Of a DNA stretch of 64,000 nucleotides, positions 16,176 through 25,497 are shown piece by piece. Positions within the stretch are counted from its first letter, which is position 1. Each line of letters begins with the position of its first letter. Origin of the DNA: Bdellovibrionales bacterium GWA2_49_15 (lineage in GTDB: Bacteria > Bdellovibrionota > Bacteriovoracia > Bacteriovoracales > Bacteriovoracaceae); contig MEPP01000031.1 of assembly GCA_001769855.1 (NCBI GenBank), positions 108,089 to 172,088 of the forward strand, read 5' to 3'. Made by a program: the position numbers and the translations under genes. The notes beneath the pieces are model-generated. The model worked only from the letters and a program-made list of their open reading frames with translations. It did not search any database and was not told the DNA's origin.

Positions 16176-17528
16176 ATGAATCTGATGGCCAAAATCGCTA
16201 TTCGTTTGGGGCGTTTTTCCGAGCGCTTCGTTCCTTCGGCATTTTCCATCGCCATTCTCTTAACTCTGGCGACCGCCGGTCTTGCCTTGGTGGCGGCCGG
16301 GGCCTCATGCGAAACTATTTTGCGCTCATGGGGTGACGGCTTCTGGTCCCTGCTTGCCTTTGGCATGCGCATGGCCCTGGTCATGTTCACCGGCTACATG
16401 CTGGCGGTGTCTCCTTGGATTTCCCGCGGGCTTGAGCGCCTGGCGGCCCTGCCTCGCTCCCCTCGAAGCGCGGTGGTCTTTATGGCCCTGATCTCCATGG
16501 CCTTGGCGCTTTTAAACTGGGGTCTCTCAATCGTGGGCAGTGCCGTCATGGTGCGCTTTCTTGCCAAGAGAAAATTTGGGGAAAACCAAAGGCAAGCCGA
16601 TTACCGACTCCTGGTGGCCAGCGCCTATTTTGGCCTGGGAGCCACCTGGCACGCCGGACTTTCGGCCAGTGCTCCGCTGATTGCCGCCACCGCCGCCGAG
16701 CCGATCACCCAGAAGTTCGGACTGGTGACGATTGACCAGACGATCTTTTCATCCTTCAACCTTTTACTGGTGGCCGCGACCCTCGTTCTCCTTGGTGTGC
16801 TGGCCTGGTTTCTCCATCCCAAAGAGGAAGAGAGCTTTGCCGTCGATCCTGCCCGGGTTGATCTTTTGAAAAATTTTGTGCCCCCCTCGCGCCCGAGTAT
16901 CATGACTCCAGCGGCCTGGCTTGATCACACGCCGGTGTTAAATCTCATTGTCGGCATTGCGGGTCTGCTCTATGTGGGGTTGCGCCTGCACGAAAACGGC
17001 TGGCGCAAGATTGATATCGATCTGGTGAACTTCACCTTTTTTTCTCTGGCAGTACTTTTCCACCGCACGCCCGCCAGCGTGCTGGCCGCCGCCGAAGAGG
17101 CCGCCACGGTTCTCGCCGGCATCGTCTTTCAATTTCCACTTTACGCCGGAATCTATGGCATTTTTCAAGGCACCGGGTTGACCGATATTGTGGGCGATTT
17201 TTTCGTTAGACATGCCTCTGCCTCAACCTTTCCGGCGGTGATCTACTGGTACTCAGGCATCATAAACTACTTTGTCCCAAGCGGTGGCGCTAAGTGGACA
17301 ATCGAGGCCCCGTATATTCTGGCCGCGGCCAAAACCATGGGAGTTCCCAACGCCAAAATCGTCCTGGCCTACGCCTGGGGTGACATGGCCACTGATCTCA
17401 TTCAACCTTTTTGGGCCCTCCCGCTCTTGGCGGTGGCCAAGCTGGAATTCAAGGATATTCTTGGGTACCTCCTGATCGCCTGCGCCGCTTACGTGACTCT
17501 TGTCTCTGTAGCCTTTTTGTGCTTATAG
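16176..17528 (+). CDS. atoE: AtoE-family short-chain fatty acid transporter
   Basis: A 450-residue protein with about ten to twelve hydrophobic helices. The start (GRFSERFVPSAFSIAILLT), the NWGLSIVGSAVMVRFLAKR loop, the AYFGLGATWHAGLSASAPL segment and the NYFVPSGGAKWTIEAPY stretch are those of the AtoE/short-chain fatty acid transporter family in the inner membrane. These carry butyrate or acetoacetate-like substrates. No ato catabolic genes are adjacent, although beta-oxidation genes occur 15 kb away. A GGGAG precedes the start region. It appears monocistronic. Confidence 0.87.
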   Translation: MNLMAKIAIRLGRFSERFVPSAFSIAILLTLATAGLALVAAGASCETILRSWGDGFWSLLAFGMRMALVMFTGYMLAVSPWISRGLERLAALPRSPRSAVVFMALISMALALLNWGLSIVGSAVMVRFLAKRKFGENQRQADYRLLVASAYFGLGATWHAGLSASAPLIAATAAEPITQKFGLVTIDQTIFSSFNLLLVAATLVLLGVLAWFLHPKEEESFAVDPARVDLLKNFVPPSRPSIMTPAAWLDHTPVLNLIVGIAGLLYVGLRLHENGWRKIDIDLVNFTFFSLAVLFHRTPASVLAAAEEAATVLAGIVFQFPLYAGIYGIFQGTGLTDIVGDFFVRHASASTFPAVIYWYSGIINYFVPSGGAKWTIEAPYILAAAKTMGVPNAKIVLAYAWGDMATDLIQPFWALPLLAVAKLEFKDILGYLLIACAAYVTLVSVAFLCL

Positions 17529-17586
17529 TCATGGTCTAATCTTTGCACTGACTCTAATTGGGGCGAACAAAGCAGGAGAAAAAACC

Positions 17587-18612
17587 ATGCCATTTCCAAA
17601 AGCTAAACTTCTTGGACTCATCGTTTTAATGGCGCTTTCGGGCTGTCAGAAATTCGATCTGGGCGTCGCCATAGGCCCACGCCACCAGGGTATGGGACCC
17701 AGTGATCAGGATTGGATTGAGCACTATACTGACACCACTCATGGGGCCAGAAAGTCCTTCCATTTAAATTGGCGCGACGCCATCGAAACGGCGGGGGAAA
17801 TTCCCGCCAATGCCCATCAGGCCATGCAGGCGGCGGCGCAATTTGGAGTGAGGCCGGTGATCGGTTTTGGCTGGTCAAATGGCGCGGGAAATCCCGATCT
17901 GACAAGTACCTCGGACCCGGATAATAATTCTTTCACCAACCAGGATACGCGCCAAGATTTTCGCGCCATGGTGACCGCCTTCGCGGCCCAATATCATCCT
18001 GCTTATCTTTTTTTAGGAAATGAAACCAACTCATATTTCGTCACTCATACTCAGGCGGAGTGGCTGGCCTGGGTTTCGCTTTTTGAAGAATGCTATGATG
18101 GCATCAAAGCGGTTTCACCCACGACTTTGGTGTATACCGTTTTCCAGCTAGAAAAGATGAAAGGCCTGGGCAAGAATGCCGGCTGGATTTTCCCAATCCA
18201 CTGGCAGCTGATTCAGGACCATCTGAAAAATGGCAAGATCGACGCCGTTGGCTTCACCTCTTACCCATATTTTGAATACCAAACAGTGGCCCAGATTCCC
18301 GCTGATTATTTCTCCATGCTCACCGCTAAATTGGGAGGAAAGTCCATGATCCTTTCAGAAACGGCTTGGCCTGCCGAGGCGCGCGGCCCTTATCCGGGAT
18401 CGCCAACCGAGCAGGCCTCTTACGTCAACACACTTTTTGCTCGCCTGCAAAACATGAATATCGCTTACGTCGCCTGGCTTTTTGAGTACGACCTAGGCGG
18501 CAGTGACGTCAACGACACCTTTCATAAAATTGGTTTTAAAAGTAATGACGGGGCCACAATCAGGCCCAGCGATGCCGCATGGAAATCCAAAGTTCAGCAG
18601 CTGCAAAAATAG
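17587..18612 (+). CDS. Clan GH-A-like glycoside hydrolase lipoprotein
   Basis: A 341-residue protein with a lipobox (ALSGC), so probably anchored to a membrane through lipid. The remainder reads as a TIM barrel of clan GH-A: the acid/base Glu follows an Asn in FLGNETNSY, and the nucleophile Glu is in MILSETAWPAE near the seventh strand. The layout recalls GH53 galactanases and similar endo-hydrolases; the exact family and substrate are not decidable by eye. The AGGAG sits just before the ATG. The next lipoprotein gene starts nine bases after its stop, so the two form an operon. Confidence 0.75.
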   Translation: MPFPKAKLLGLIVLMALSGCQKFDLGVAIGPRHQGMGPSDQDWIEHYTDTTHGARKSFHLNWRDAIETAGEIPANAHQAMQAAAQFGVRPVIGFGWSNGAGNPDLTSTSDPDNNSFTNQDTRQDFRAMVTAFAAQYHPAYLFLGNETNSYFVTHTQAEWLAWVSLFEECYDGIKAVSPTTLVYTVFQLEKMKGLGKNAGWIFPIHWQLIQDHLKNGKIDAVGFTSYPYFEYQTVAQIPADYFSMLTAKLGGKSMILSETAWPAEARGPYPGSPTEQASYVNTLFARLQNMNIAYVAWLFEYDLGGSDVNDTFHKIGFKSNDGATIRPSDAAWKSKVQQLQK

Positions 18613-18621
18613 GGAGGAGCG

Positions 18622-19200
18622 ATGGCACGAAAAATTTTACCTTGTTTTCTTTTGATGGCCCTTTTTTCTCTGGCCGCTTGCAATGAACAGGATGCGGCCC
18701 CCGTTGTTGAACTGACACAAGGTGACCAACAAATCACTTCTTGCCAGGCCCCTTTTCCCCCGAGCGGTGGCTTCCGCACCGCCGCCAACTTCCCTCAGAC
18801 TTGCCAAGGAATGGATTTATCCGGGCGCTGGGCCATGATTCAGCTTGAATGCAACAGTGTTAAAGTGGACATTTGCAAGGATGCGGAGGCCTTCCAAATT
18901 ACCAGCGAACTCTCGCCTCTGCTTGATAAAATTATCGCCAAGGTTTACTTCACCTCAGGCTGCCAATTTACCATTAACTCCTCGTTGCTTATGAACGGCG
19001 ATGTCATGACGGCGCAGCAGCTTTCCCGCACCTGTGTGCCGAGCAATGCCGCCTGCAACGATCTGTGCTCGAGAAATCCTCTGCCGGCAGATTCTTGGAC
19101 CTGCTCTTGGAATGGCAACGATGAAATCTTTCTCGTCTCCAATGATAGTGATATCTGCAAAGGATTTCCCGGTAAAAAAGTTTTAAAGCGTATGCCTTAA
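18622..19200 (+). CDS. Cysteine-rich lipoprotein of unknown function
   Basis: A 192-residue protein with a lipobox (SLAAC) and GGGAGGAG before the ATG. The mature part contains about a dozen cysteines, many in close pairs (SNAACNDLCSRN, DICKGFPGK), and so is likely disulfide-rich. No family is recognised. It follows the glycoside hydrolase lipoprotein directly and overlaps the convergent FAD-oxidase gene by 18 bases at the 3' end. Confidence 0.75.
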   Translation: MARKILPCFLLMALFSLAACNEQDAAPVVELTQGDQQITSCQAPFPPSGGFRTAANFPQTCQGMDLSGRWAMIQLECNSVKVDICKDAEAFQITSELSPLLDKIIAKVYFTSGCQFTINSSLLMNGDVMTAQQLSRTCVPSNAACNDLCSRNPLPADSWTCSWNGNDEIFLVSNDSDICKGFPGKKVLKRMP

Positions 19201-21090
19201 AATCCAAACTTTTTCGGGTAACCAGGAACTCTTGCGGTGAACGGAGGCCAAGTTAAGCAGACCCCAGGATTTGAAATCATATTCTTCGCACTTGCCTTGA
19301 AAATAATCGTGCTTCTTAACCCCATCTAAATTGGCGCGGCAAGGATTTTGGTAAGTCATTTGATTTTTACCGCAAACCCAATTCTGAACGCCTGAACACT
19401 TTTCTTCTCTACGGTTCTTCCACTCAAAACCAAAACGAATGCCAAAATCATTTGAAAAGAGGCCATTGGGATCGATCTGGTTTAATACTTCCTGAAATTT
19501 TTCGTGAGCTTCACCATAACTGCCGAGCTGATTTTCAAGCTCAAAAACCCAGTCCCGATTCTTGGCGACGTGACCGCGGCCCCCAAAGTCGTATACTAAA
19601 CGGGCGGCAAAGTCCTCAAAAGATTTCTGATACCTGGCCTCCATTTCGGATGGAAAACCGACGGGGTTATAAGCGATAAGTTCGAACGTCACGGCCAGTT
19701 CCCCTTCTCTGAATTCTTTGCCCGTTGAGGTATGGGTAAGAAGAGTCGTGTCCTCGATAGGCACAAATCGCATGGACAAACCCAAAAACGGTAGACATAT
19801 TTTTTGAGTTTTGAAATAGTCCCTTAGCACTTCAAGGACTTCGTCGGCCTTGGAAATCGGGATAGCAATTTCCCAATCAGTCTGAAAAAATTGTGTTTTA
19901 AGATCTGGAACCTCAGTGGAAAGAATGCGATGGGAGTGGCCCGTCGCTTTTCTTGTATGAACCTGTTTCCCGGCGCTATTATTTTTCAACAGCGGTGGGG
20001 CCAGTTTCATATAGTGGTACATCACTCCTTCAATGAGGCAATTTAAGTTTTTGTGGCAGGCCCCCTCGTGAATCACAAATTTAAGCGGTGCTTGGAACAG
20101 AGCGGGAATAGTAACTAGAGTACTCTCTGCCCCGCTGTCAACCGGTCGATTTGTTTCTTTAGCACAAACTTGCATCAAGGTCTCGCCTTTCGGAAACCAG
20201 TGGACTCTGGCGTGATCGCACTTTTCAATAAGATTTTTTAGCCCATTTTTTCTAAAAAGAGCTTTTTCTTTTTCAAACGAGATCACGGTACGGAGATTGA
20301 ATTGCTTTCTCACTCTCAGTCTTACATCAACCACAACGCCAAGCATTCCCAGATTAGCACGCAGGGCCCGCCACATATCCTCATCCGTATTGGCACTGCT
20401 GTATTCAACCATTTCCCCGTCCGGGGTGATCATGGTTATTGATTCCACCAGAGAAGAGATGGTGGCAGTATCTTTGGTCGAACTTCCATGAGCGCCTGTG
20501 GCCACCGCTCCGGCCACGGTCATCGTTTTGGCTGCCATAATGGCATAACCGAGAGAGAGATCATGCTCGTGAAGCCAGCTGGTTAATTCGCCCATGGGAA
20601 CTCCGGCCTCTACATGCACTGTGAGCTTGCCTTGGTACGCTTCGATTCCCATGATGCTATTCAATTTTTCAGTTGAAATCACAATTCCGTCGGTGCAAAT
20701 CTGTGAGTTTATCGTGTGTGCTTTGCCTGAAACTCTGATGCGGTAACCGTCCAAGATTGCCTGATGAACTATCTCCCGCACCTGATTGGCATTTTCCGGA
20801 ATCAATACTCTTTGAACATCGGCGCAAAAAGTTTCTCCGTTATAAGACACCAGAGGCGTCTTTAGGCAATCATAGGCACAATTTTTCCAACTCTCTCCTT
20901 CAAATTCTTCACAAAGCTTGTTTCCGCAAGAAAGGGCGAGCCCAATCCCAGGGCATAATAATTTCGGCGTTTCGCGAATCCAATTATCGACCTCATTAAC
21001 TGATTGTTTCAGCTCAAAAGACCGGGCTTCTTCGTGAGTGAAAATACAAAAAAGAATTAAAAATGGTAAAATGGGAAAATGTTTATTCAT
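19183..21090 (-). CDS. Exported FAD-dependent sugar-lactone oxidase-like protein with Kazal-like C-terminal module
   Basis: A 635-residue protein with a signal peptide. Residues ~85-560 match the FAD_binding_4 plus D-arabinono-1,4-lactone oxidase (ALO) layout: VLIPENANQVREIV, a flavin-binding SGKAHTINSQ with a His (H125) where related enzymes attach FAD covalently, GAVATGAHGSS, and a C-terminal cap. Two small disulfide modules flank it. SCGNKLCEEFEGESWKNC (C55-C71, DC at 75) resembles the CGDGxC-type repeat of secreted proteins. The C-terminal C565-x7-C573-x10-C584-x16-C601 with VCGKNQMTYQNPC is Kazal-like but lacks two of six cysteines. Export of a flavoenzyme with covalent FAD would be consistent. 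The substrate is unknown. Confidence 0.8.
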   Translation of the reverse strand: MNKHFPILPFLILFCIFTHEEARSFELKQSVNEVDNWIRETPKLLCPGIGLALSCGNKLCEEFEGESWKNCAYDCLKTPLVSYNGETFCADVQRVLIPENANQVREIVHQAILDGYRIRVSGKAHTINSQICTDGIVISTEKLNSIMGIEAYQGKLTVHVEAGVPMGELTSWLHEHDLSLGYAIMAAKTMTVAGAVATGAHGSSTKDTATISSLVESITMITPDGEMVEYSSANTDEDMWRALRANLGMLGVVVDVRLRVRKQFNLRTVISFEKEKALFRKNGLKNLIEKCDHARVHWFPKGETLMQVCAKETNRPVDSGAESTLVTIPALFQAPLKFVIHEGACHKNLNCLIEGVMYHYMKLAPPLLKNNSAGKQVHTRKATGHSHRILSTEVPDLKTQFFQTDWEIAIPISKADEVLEVLRDYFKTQKICLPFLGLSMRFVPIEDTTLLTHTSTGKEFREGELAVTFELIAYNPVGFPSEMEARYQKSFEDFAARLVYDFGGRGHVAKNRDWVFELENQLGSYGEAHEKFQEVLNQIDPNGLFSNDFGIRFGFEWKNRREEKCSGVQNWVCGKNQMTYQNPCRANLDGVKKHDYFQGKCEEYDFKSWGLLNLASVHRKSSWLPEKVWILRHTL

Positions 21091-21164
21091 GCGAAAGGAT
21101 ATTAAGGAAACAATTCTAATTTGAAAGCGATCGCGGCTTCACCGTATCTTGATCTTTGTCATCA

Positions 21165-21196
21165 CAAAAAAAAATGGCCCATCCAAATGGGCCATT
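21165..21196 (-). terminator. Strong intrinsic terminator after the gene at 21224-21793
   Basis: On the minus strand an eight-base-pair stem AATGGCCC/GGGCCATT (21173-21180 with 21189-21196) with an eight-base loop is followed by nine Ts (the A-run 21166-21174 on the plus strand). It lies 28 bases past the stop of the 189-residue exported protein. Confidence 0.88.
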
Positions 21197-21223
21197 CTCT
21201 GTAACAACTTGAAGAAGAACTAA

Positions 21224-21793
21224 TTATAAGGCGAGAAGTTTGATAGAGCGTTTAAGCGTGTGAGCGGTTTGGTGGGCGTATTCTTCTTTTGGAAAGGTTT
21301 TGTTCGATAGCCAGCATCCATGTGGGCCATCAACAAGCAGGAGTTCTCCCTTGAAGGTTTTAGTATTGTAATCGTAATTGCGAGCAACTTTCAGATGATC
21401 TTGAGATTGTGGCCAAAGGGGCATCATCATACAAACAATATTATTGTGAGTTTGTTGAATCTCAGCATCGGCCAGGGTGGTTACATCTTGAAAGAGAAGA
21501 TCATAGGCGGCCTTCTTAATTCTTGGAATGCGAATCACCTGCTCCTGATTATCATTGCCCATATTCCACTGATTATCACCACGTGTGGTGACTTCAACAA
21601 TCTTTAAGGTTTGATCTGTAAAAAGTGTGGCGGTGTATTTTTTAAGCACATACTCGCCTACACTGGCATCTTCAGAGATAAGATCGTTAACGCCAAAGGT
21701 ATACTCGGCAATGGCTTGCTTGCGCGGAGTAAGGGCCATGGCCTGAGATACCGAGACTACGAGAACGAGGGCCAGTAACAACATCTTCTTCAT
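21224..21793 (-). CDS. Exported protein of unknown function
   Basis: A 189-residue protein with a signal peptide (ends SQAMALT) and a strong GGAGG seven bases before the ATG. The mature part has a segment DLLFQDVTTLADAEI, a central NNIVCMMMPLWP and a late HGCWLSNKTFP; two cysteines may pair. The pattern recalls small periplasmic proteins common in predatory deltaproteobacteria, but I do not recognise a named family. It is a single-gene transcript closed by a strong terminator. Confidence 0.72.
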   Translation of the reverse strand: MKKMLLLALVLVVSVSQAMALTPRKQAIAEYTFGVNDLISEDASVGEYVLKKYTATLFTDQTLKIVEVTTRGDNQWNMGNDNQEQVIRIPRIKKAAYDLLFQDVTTLADAEIQQTHNNIVCMMMPLWPQSQDHLKVARNYDYNTKTFKGELLLVDGPHGCWLSNKTFPKEEYAHQTAHTLKRSIKLLAL

Positions 21794-21981
21794 AAATCCT
21801 CCAAAATGAGTTTCAAAACTGTTATGATTAACAACTTTTAAGTTGCGCCCTTCTAGATGCTATTTGGAGAAAAATGAAATTATTTATTGCACTGGAATGC
21901 CATTAGCAATACTTATGGAGTCAACCATTTAGTTATAATTTTATCTAAGTTATAGTAAGTATAGGAAGAAACGAGTTACCT

Positions 21982-22977
21982 ATGAGCAATGTCATTTCCG
22001 TCAAAGAACTAAGTAAAACCTATCAGCGCCCACTTAAGCTACCGGGAAAGCAGAGTTATTTGAAAAATTGGCTTCACCCCGTAACTGAAGAGTTTTGCGC
22101 TGTAAAAAATATTGCCTTCGAGGTGCAAGAGGGCGAGCGCATTGCCTTTATCGGGCCAAATGGTGCCGGAAAATCCACCACCATCAAAATGCTCTCCGGC
22201 ATTCTCTATCCCACAGGAGGCGAAGCTTCTGTCCTCGGCCTTACGCCTTGGAAGGACAGGCAGAAACTTGGGCGTTCTATTGGCTGCGTCTTCGGCCAAA
22301 AAAGCCAGCTATGGTATCATCTCCCAGCAGGAGACACTTTCAACCTTCTCTCCTACGTCTATGATTTGGACCGCAAGGAGTATCAGAAACGCCGTGATGA
22401 GTTGGTTGAAATTTTTTCTCTCAAAGATATATTAAATCAAACGGTTCGCAAGCTCAGCTTGGGTCAGCGCATGCGGTGTGAGCTGGTGGCCAGCCTCCTC
22501 CATCGCCCCAAAATTCTTTTTTTAGATGAGCCCACCATTGGCCTGGATGTAACGGCCAAGGCGATCATCCGCGATTTGATAAAAGAGCGTAGTACGCTGG
22601 AAAAAACCACCATCTTTTTGACCTCTCACGATACCGGCGATATGGAACGGGTTTGCGACCGCGTGATCGTCATCAATCATGGAGAGGTCTTGATTGACGG
22701 TAACATCGGACGTTTGCGGAAAAATTTTATCAAAAAGAAAGTGGTTACCTTAATTACCAAGGAAGAAAAAGTTGTCATGAATATGCCTGGGGTCGTGCAA
22801 ATACAATGGGAACCCCATCGCACGGTCTATGAAGTTGATCTCAATCTTCAGGCCGTCGACTTAGTCATCAGTGAGTCGTTGAAAATTTCCAGTCTGCGCG
22901 ACATTACAGTGGAGGACCCTCCCATGGAAGAGATCGTCAGGGGGATCTACAAAGGCGACGCCCGTGGCGACTTATAA
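21982..22977 (+). CDS. ABC-2 type exporter ATPase
   Basis: A 331-residue ATPase with Walker A (GPNGAGKST), Q-loop (FGQKSQLWYHL), signature (LSLGQRMR), Walker B (ILFLDEPTIGLD) and H-loop (FLTSHDTGD). The FGQKSQLWW/YHLP-like Q-loop and the C-terminal extension (~residues 240-331) are typical of the ATPases paired with PF06182-type permeases. Two permease genes follow in the same transcript (14-base overlap with the next). The exported substrate is unknown; drug, polysaccharide or lipid export are typical of the family. The 188 bases upstream hold AT-rich promoter-like sequence without a clear -35/-10 pair. Confidence 0.9.
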   Translation: MSNVISVKELSKTYQRPLKLPGKQSYLKNWLHPVTEEFCAVKNIAFEVQEGERIAFIGPNGAGKSTTIKMLSGILYPTGGEASVLGLTPWKDRQKLGRSIGCVFGQKSQLWYHLPAGDTFNLLSYVYDLDRKEYQKRRDELVEIFSLKDILNQTVRKLSLGQRMRCELVASLLHRPKILFLDEPTIGLDVTAKAIIRDLIKERSTLEKTTIFLTSHDTGDMERVCDRVIVINHGEVLIDGNIGRLRKNFIKKKVVTLITKEEKVVMNMPGVVQIQWEPHRTVYEVDLNLQAVDLVISESLKISSLRDITVEDPPMEEIVRGIYKGDARGDL

Positions 22978-23746
22978 ATATTTGAAATTTTTCCAGGTCG
23001 CCTTCAAGCAAAGCATGAGCTATCGCGGGGCCACCTATGGCCGTTTCGTTTTTTATGGTGTGATCCTTTTTATTTTCTCCCGTCTGTGGCTCGTGGTCGG
23101 GAATAAAATAACTGGCGAGCTGTCGGCGACCGATATGGTTTGGTATCTTTCCTTCACCGAGCTGATTGTCCTCTCAACTCCTCTTTTGCACATGGATATA
23201 GAGGAGGATATCAGGTCAGGAAACATTGCCTATCTTTTCATTCGTCCCACTAACTATATTTTCAAATTATTTTCCGAAGGAATGGGACAATTCTGTGCTC
23301 GCATGCTCGTCCTGTTATTGGCGGGATTTTTATTTCCCCTCCTTTTCACTGGCAAATTGCCTTCTCATCCTTTGGCCTTGGCCGTCTTTCCGCCTTTGGC
23401 CCTTATGGCCGGCGGTCTCTATATTTTGATTCAAATTTGCGTGGGCCTCTCAGCTTTTTGGCTGCAAGACAGCTCTCCCGTCCAGTGGGTCACGCAAAAA
23501 TTTCTCTTCATTTTAGGCGGCATGATTCTTCCCCTTTCCATGTACCCCATGTGGGCGCAGAAGCTGGCCAATCTGACTCCCTTCCCTGCCATGCTGGCCT
23601 TGCCCGCCACCGGCGCGCTCCTCTTGGATGGCTCGCTCCTGCTTAATGTCGTGGGAAAGCTGATTTTGTGGTTTGTTCTTCTCTCTCTTCTGGCCTTAGG
23701 CATTTTCCGGCAGTGTGAAAAAAATCTATCCATCAACGGCGGCTAG
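22964..23746 (+). CDS. ABC-2 type permease, first subunit
   Basis: A 260-residue protein with about six membrane helices. It starts with GTG at 22964, inside the ATPase gene, giving the usual N-terminal KYLKFFQVAFKQSMSYRG amphipathic segment of ABC-2 (PF06182/DUF990-like) permeases. The segment MDIEEDIRSGNIAYLFIRP is typical of the family's coupling region. It pairs with the second permease to form the membrane pore of a heterodimeric exporter. Confidence 0.85.
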   Translation: MATYKYLKFFQVAFKQSMSYRGATYGRFVFYGVILFIFSRLWLVVGNKITGELSATDMVWYLSFTELIVLSTPLLHMDIEEDIRSGNIAYLFIRPTNYIFKLFSEGMGQFCARMLVLLLAGFLFPLLFTGKLPSHPLALAVFPPLALMAGGLYILIQICVGLSAFWLQDSSPVQWVTQKFLFILGGMILPLSMYPMWAQKLANLTPFPAMLALPATGALLLDGSLLLNVVGKLILWFVLLSLLALGIFRQCEKNLSINGG

Positions 23747-23747
23747 C

Positions 23748-24518
23748 ATGAATTACCTTTTCATAAAAGAACTGCTCAAAACCAACATGCGTGCTTCCAT
23801 GGCGCTCAAAGGTGCTTTTGTCTTAAATGCTTTTTTCATGGTGATCAACAACTTGGCCTTTTTTACGGTGTGGTGGGTGTTCTTCACACAGTTTAAGAAC
23901 ATTAACGGATGGGGGCTGGCGGAAGTCTCCGCCATGTACGGCATTACCGCCTTCTCATTTGGTATCGCCGTCATTTTGGCCGGCGGTGCGCGGGACCTCT
24001 CAAAGATGGTTGTGGATGGCGAACTTGATAGCTATCTGGTGCAACCCAAAGATGTGCTTCTTCACATCCTAGGCAGTAAATCACAAATGTCCGGCTGGGG
24101 CGATTTGGTGAGTGGTTTTTTCCTTATCGCCGTTTCCGGATATTTGACTTGGGCCAATGCTATTCCTCTTATCATTCTTAACTTTTCTGCCGCTGCGGTA
24201 TTCTTATCTTTTCGGATTATCGTCCATTCACTGAGCTTTTGGCTTGGACCGATGGAAAACTTGAGCCGACAGCTTTCAGAATTTATCATCACGTTCAGCG
24301 CCTATCCTCAAACGCTCTTTAATACCTATTTCAAAGTGTTTCTTTTCACCATTATTCCCGCCGGTTTTATAGGTTATCTTCCGGTGAAATATCTGATGGA
24401 AAAAAATATCTTCCTGCTGCTCGGGGCCTTCTTGGCGGGAGTTTTTTATCTGCTTCTAGCGCGGATTATTTTCATGCAAGGACTTAAGCGCTACGAATCA
24501 GGCAATAAAATTCTCTAG
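23748..24518 (+). CDS. ABC-2 type permease, second subunit
   Basis: A 256-residue protein with about six membrane helices and the same layout as its upstream neighbour (LLKTNMRASMALKGAF start; VVDGELDSYLVQPKDVLLH coupling segment). I chose the ATG at 23748, one base after the previous stop, over the frame opening at 23715, which lies in the preceding gene. It ends in a four-base overlap with the convergent gene at 24515. Confidence 0.85.
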   Translation: MNYLFIKELLKTNMRASMALKGAFVLNAFFMVINNLAFFTVWWVFFTQFKNINGWGLAEVSAMYGITAFSFGIAVILAGGARDLSKMVVDGELDSYLVQPKDVLLHILGSKSQMSGWGDLVSGFFLIAVSGYLTWANAIPLIILNFSAAAVFLSFRIIVHSLSFWLGPMENLSRQLSEFIITFSAYPQTLFNTYFKVFLFTIIPAGFIGYLPVKYLMEKNIFLLLGAFLAGVFYLLLARIIFMQGLKRYESGNKIL

Positions 24519-25291
24519 CACTTCGGAATTTTAGAAATCGCCGTTTTAATCATCTTTTCCTGGCGCTTGAATTCCTTTTTGGCCTTAATCGCCAGAGGGA
24601 ACAGAAACATGCGGTGCCGTGCTTCGCGAGCTTCGGAATCGATATAGACCCGAGAAGGGGCGACATAGGTGACGTCATCCTTTTTATATTTGAGAAGCAT
24701 CTTCCATTCGCGCGAGTAGCGACATTGGGCATAGGCCTGGCGGCAGCTCGAGCTACCGAAGTTACCCATGGTAAAAATATAGACTAACGGCCCGACACAG
24801 GAGGTGCCTCGACTGGCACAGCGCTTACTGCGATCACCTTGCTTCACTGACAATTTGCAAACCTGATTTTCTCCCGTCACTGTCTGGAAATCTTCGAGGG
24901 AATCGGCGGCATTCGCGAGATAGGCATCATTCGGAATGGTTTGCTCATAATCTTTTTCATAATACTCCAGCGTTCTCAGGTCACCCGGCAAAACCTCCGA
25001 TTTAAAATTTTTCTCAGCCTGCTCAAAATTGGTGGCATACCATTCTTCAAAAGCGGGCAACTTGTAGTATCGGCTTTCCCTTTCATATCGCTCTTCAAAA
25101 GTTTTAACGTTGGTCTGATCATTGAAAAACAACTCACGCAGATCGGCCTTTTCCAGCTCGTGAATTTTGTCTTTCGAAAGGCGGTAACACTCCATGATCG
25201 TGCAATCTTGTCCCCCTATGACGAGAGCATGCGCCGGTACTATAAAGAGTGTGGAAATTGCGAGGGTCAAAAGAATTGCGGTGCCATTCAT
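24515..25291 (-). CDS. Exported cysteine-rich protein of unknown function
   Basis: A 258-residue protein beginning at the ATG at 25291 (AGAGGAAA upstream; the frame to 25318 has no site). A signal peptide ends at AHALV. The mature part has a charged helical N-terminal half (LREL, KTFEERYERESRYYKLPAFEEWY) and a cysteine cluster (QVCKLSVKQGDRSKRCASRG, TSCVGP, SSCRQAYAQC) that suggests disulfides. No family is recognised. Confidence 0.7.
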   Translation of the reverse strand: MNGTAILLTLAISTLFIVPAHALVIGGQDCTIMECYRLSKDKIHELEKADLRELFFNDQTNVKTFEERYERESRYYKLPAFEEWYATNFEQAEKNFKSEVLPGDLRTLEYYEKDYEQTIPNDAYLANAADSLEDFQTVTGENQVCKLSVKQGDRSKRCASRGTSCVGPLVYIFTMGNFGSSSCRQAYAQCRYSREWKMLLKYKKDDVTYVAPSRVYIDSEAREARHRMFLFPLAIKAKKEFKRQEKMIKTAISKIPKC

Positions 25292-25497
25292 GGGATTTCC
25301 TCTTCGTTTCGCGGTCAAAATTTAATTAAACAGATAATAGCGCAAGCACGTGCCACTCGTTTAAATTTGAAAAAATTTCAGTTTGTGATCAATGTTTGTA
25401 CAGTTGCAGGTAATTAGTCGCTATGAAGTTTTACCCGTCCGTGTTTTCAATAGCTTACAGGTAAACTTTTGGCCTCAAATTTGCTCTATGAGCAAGC

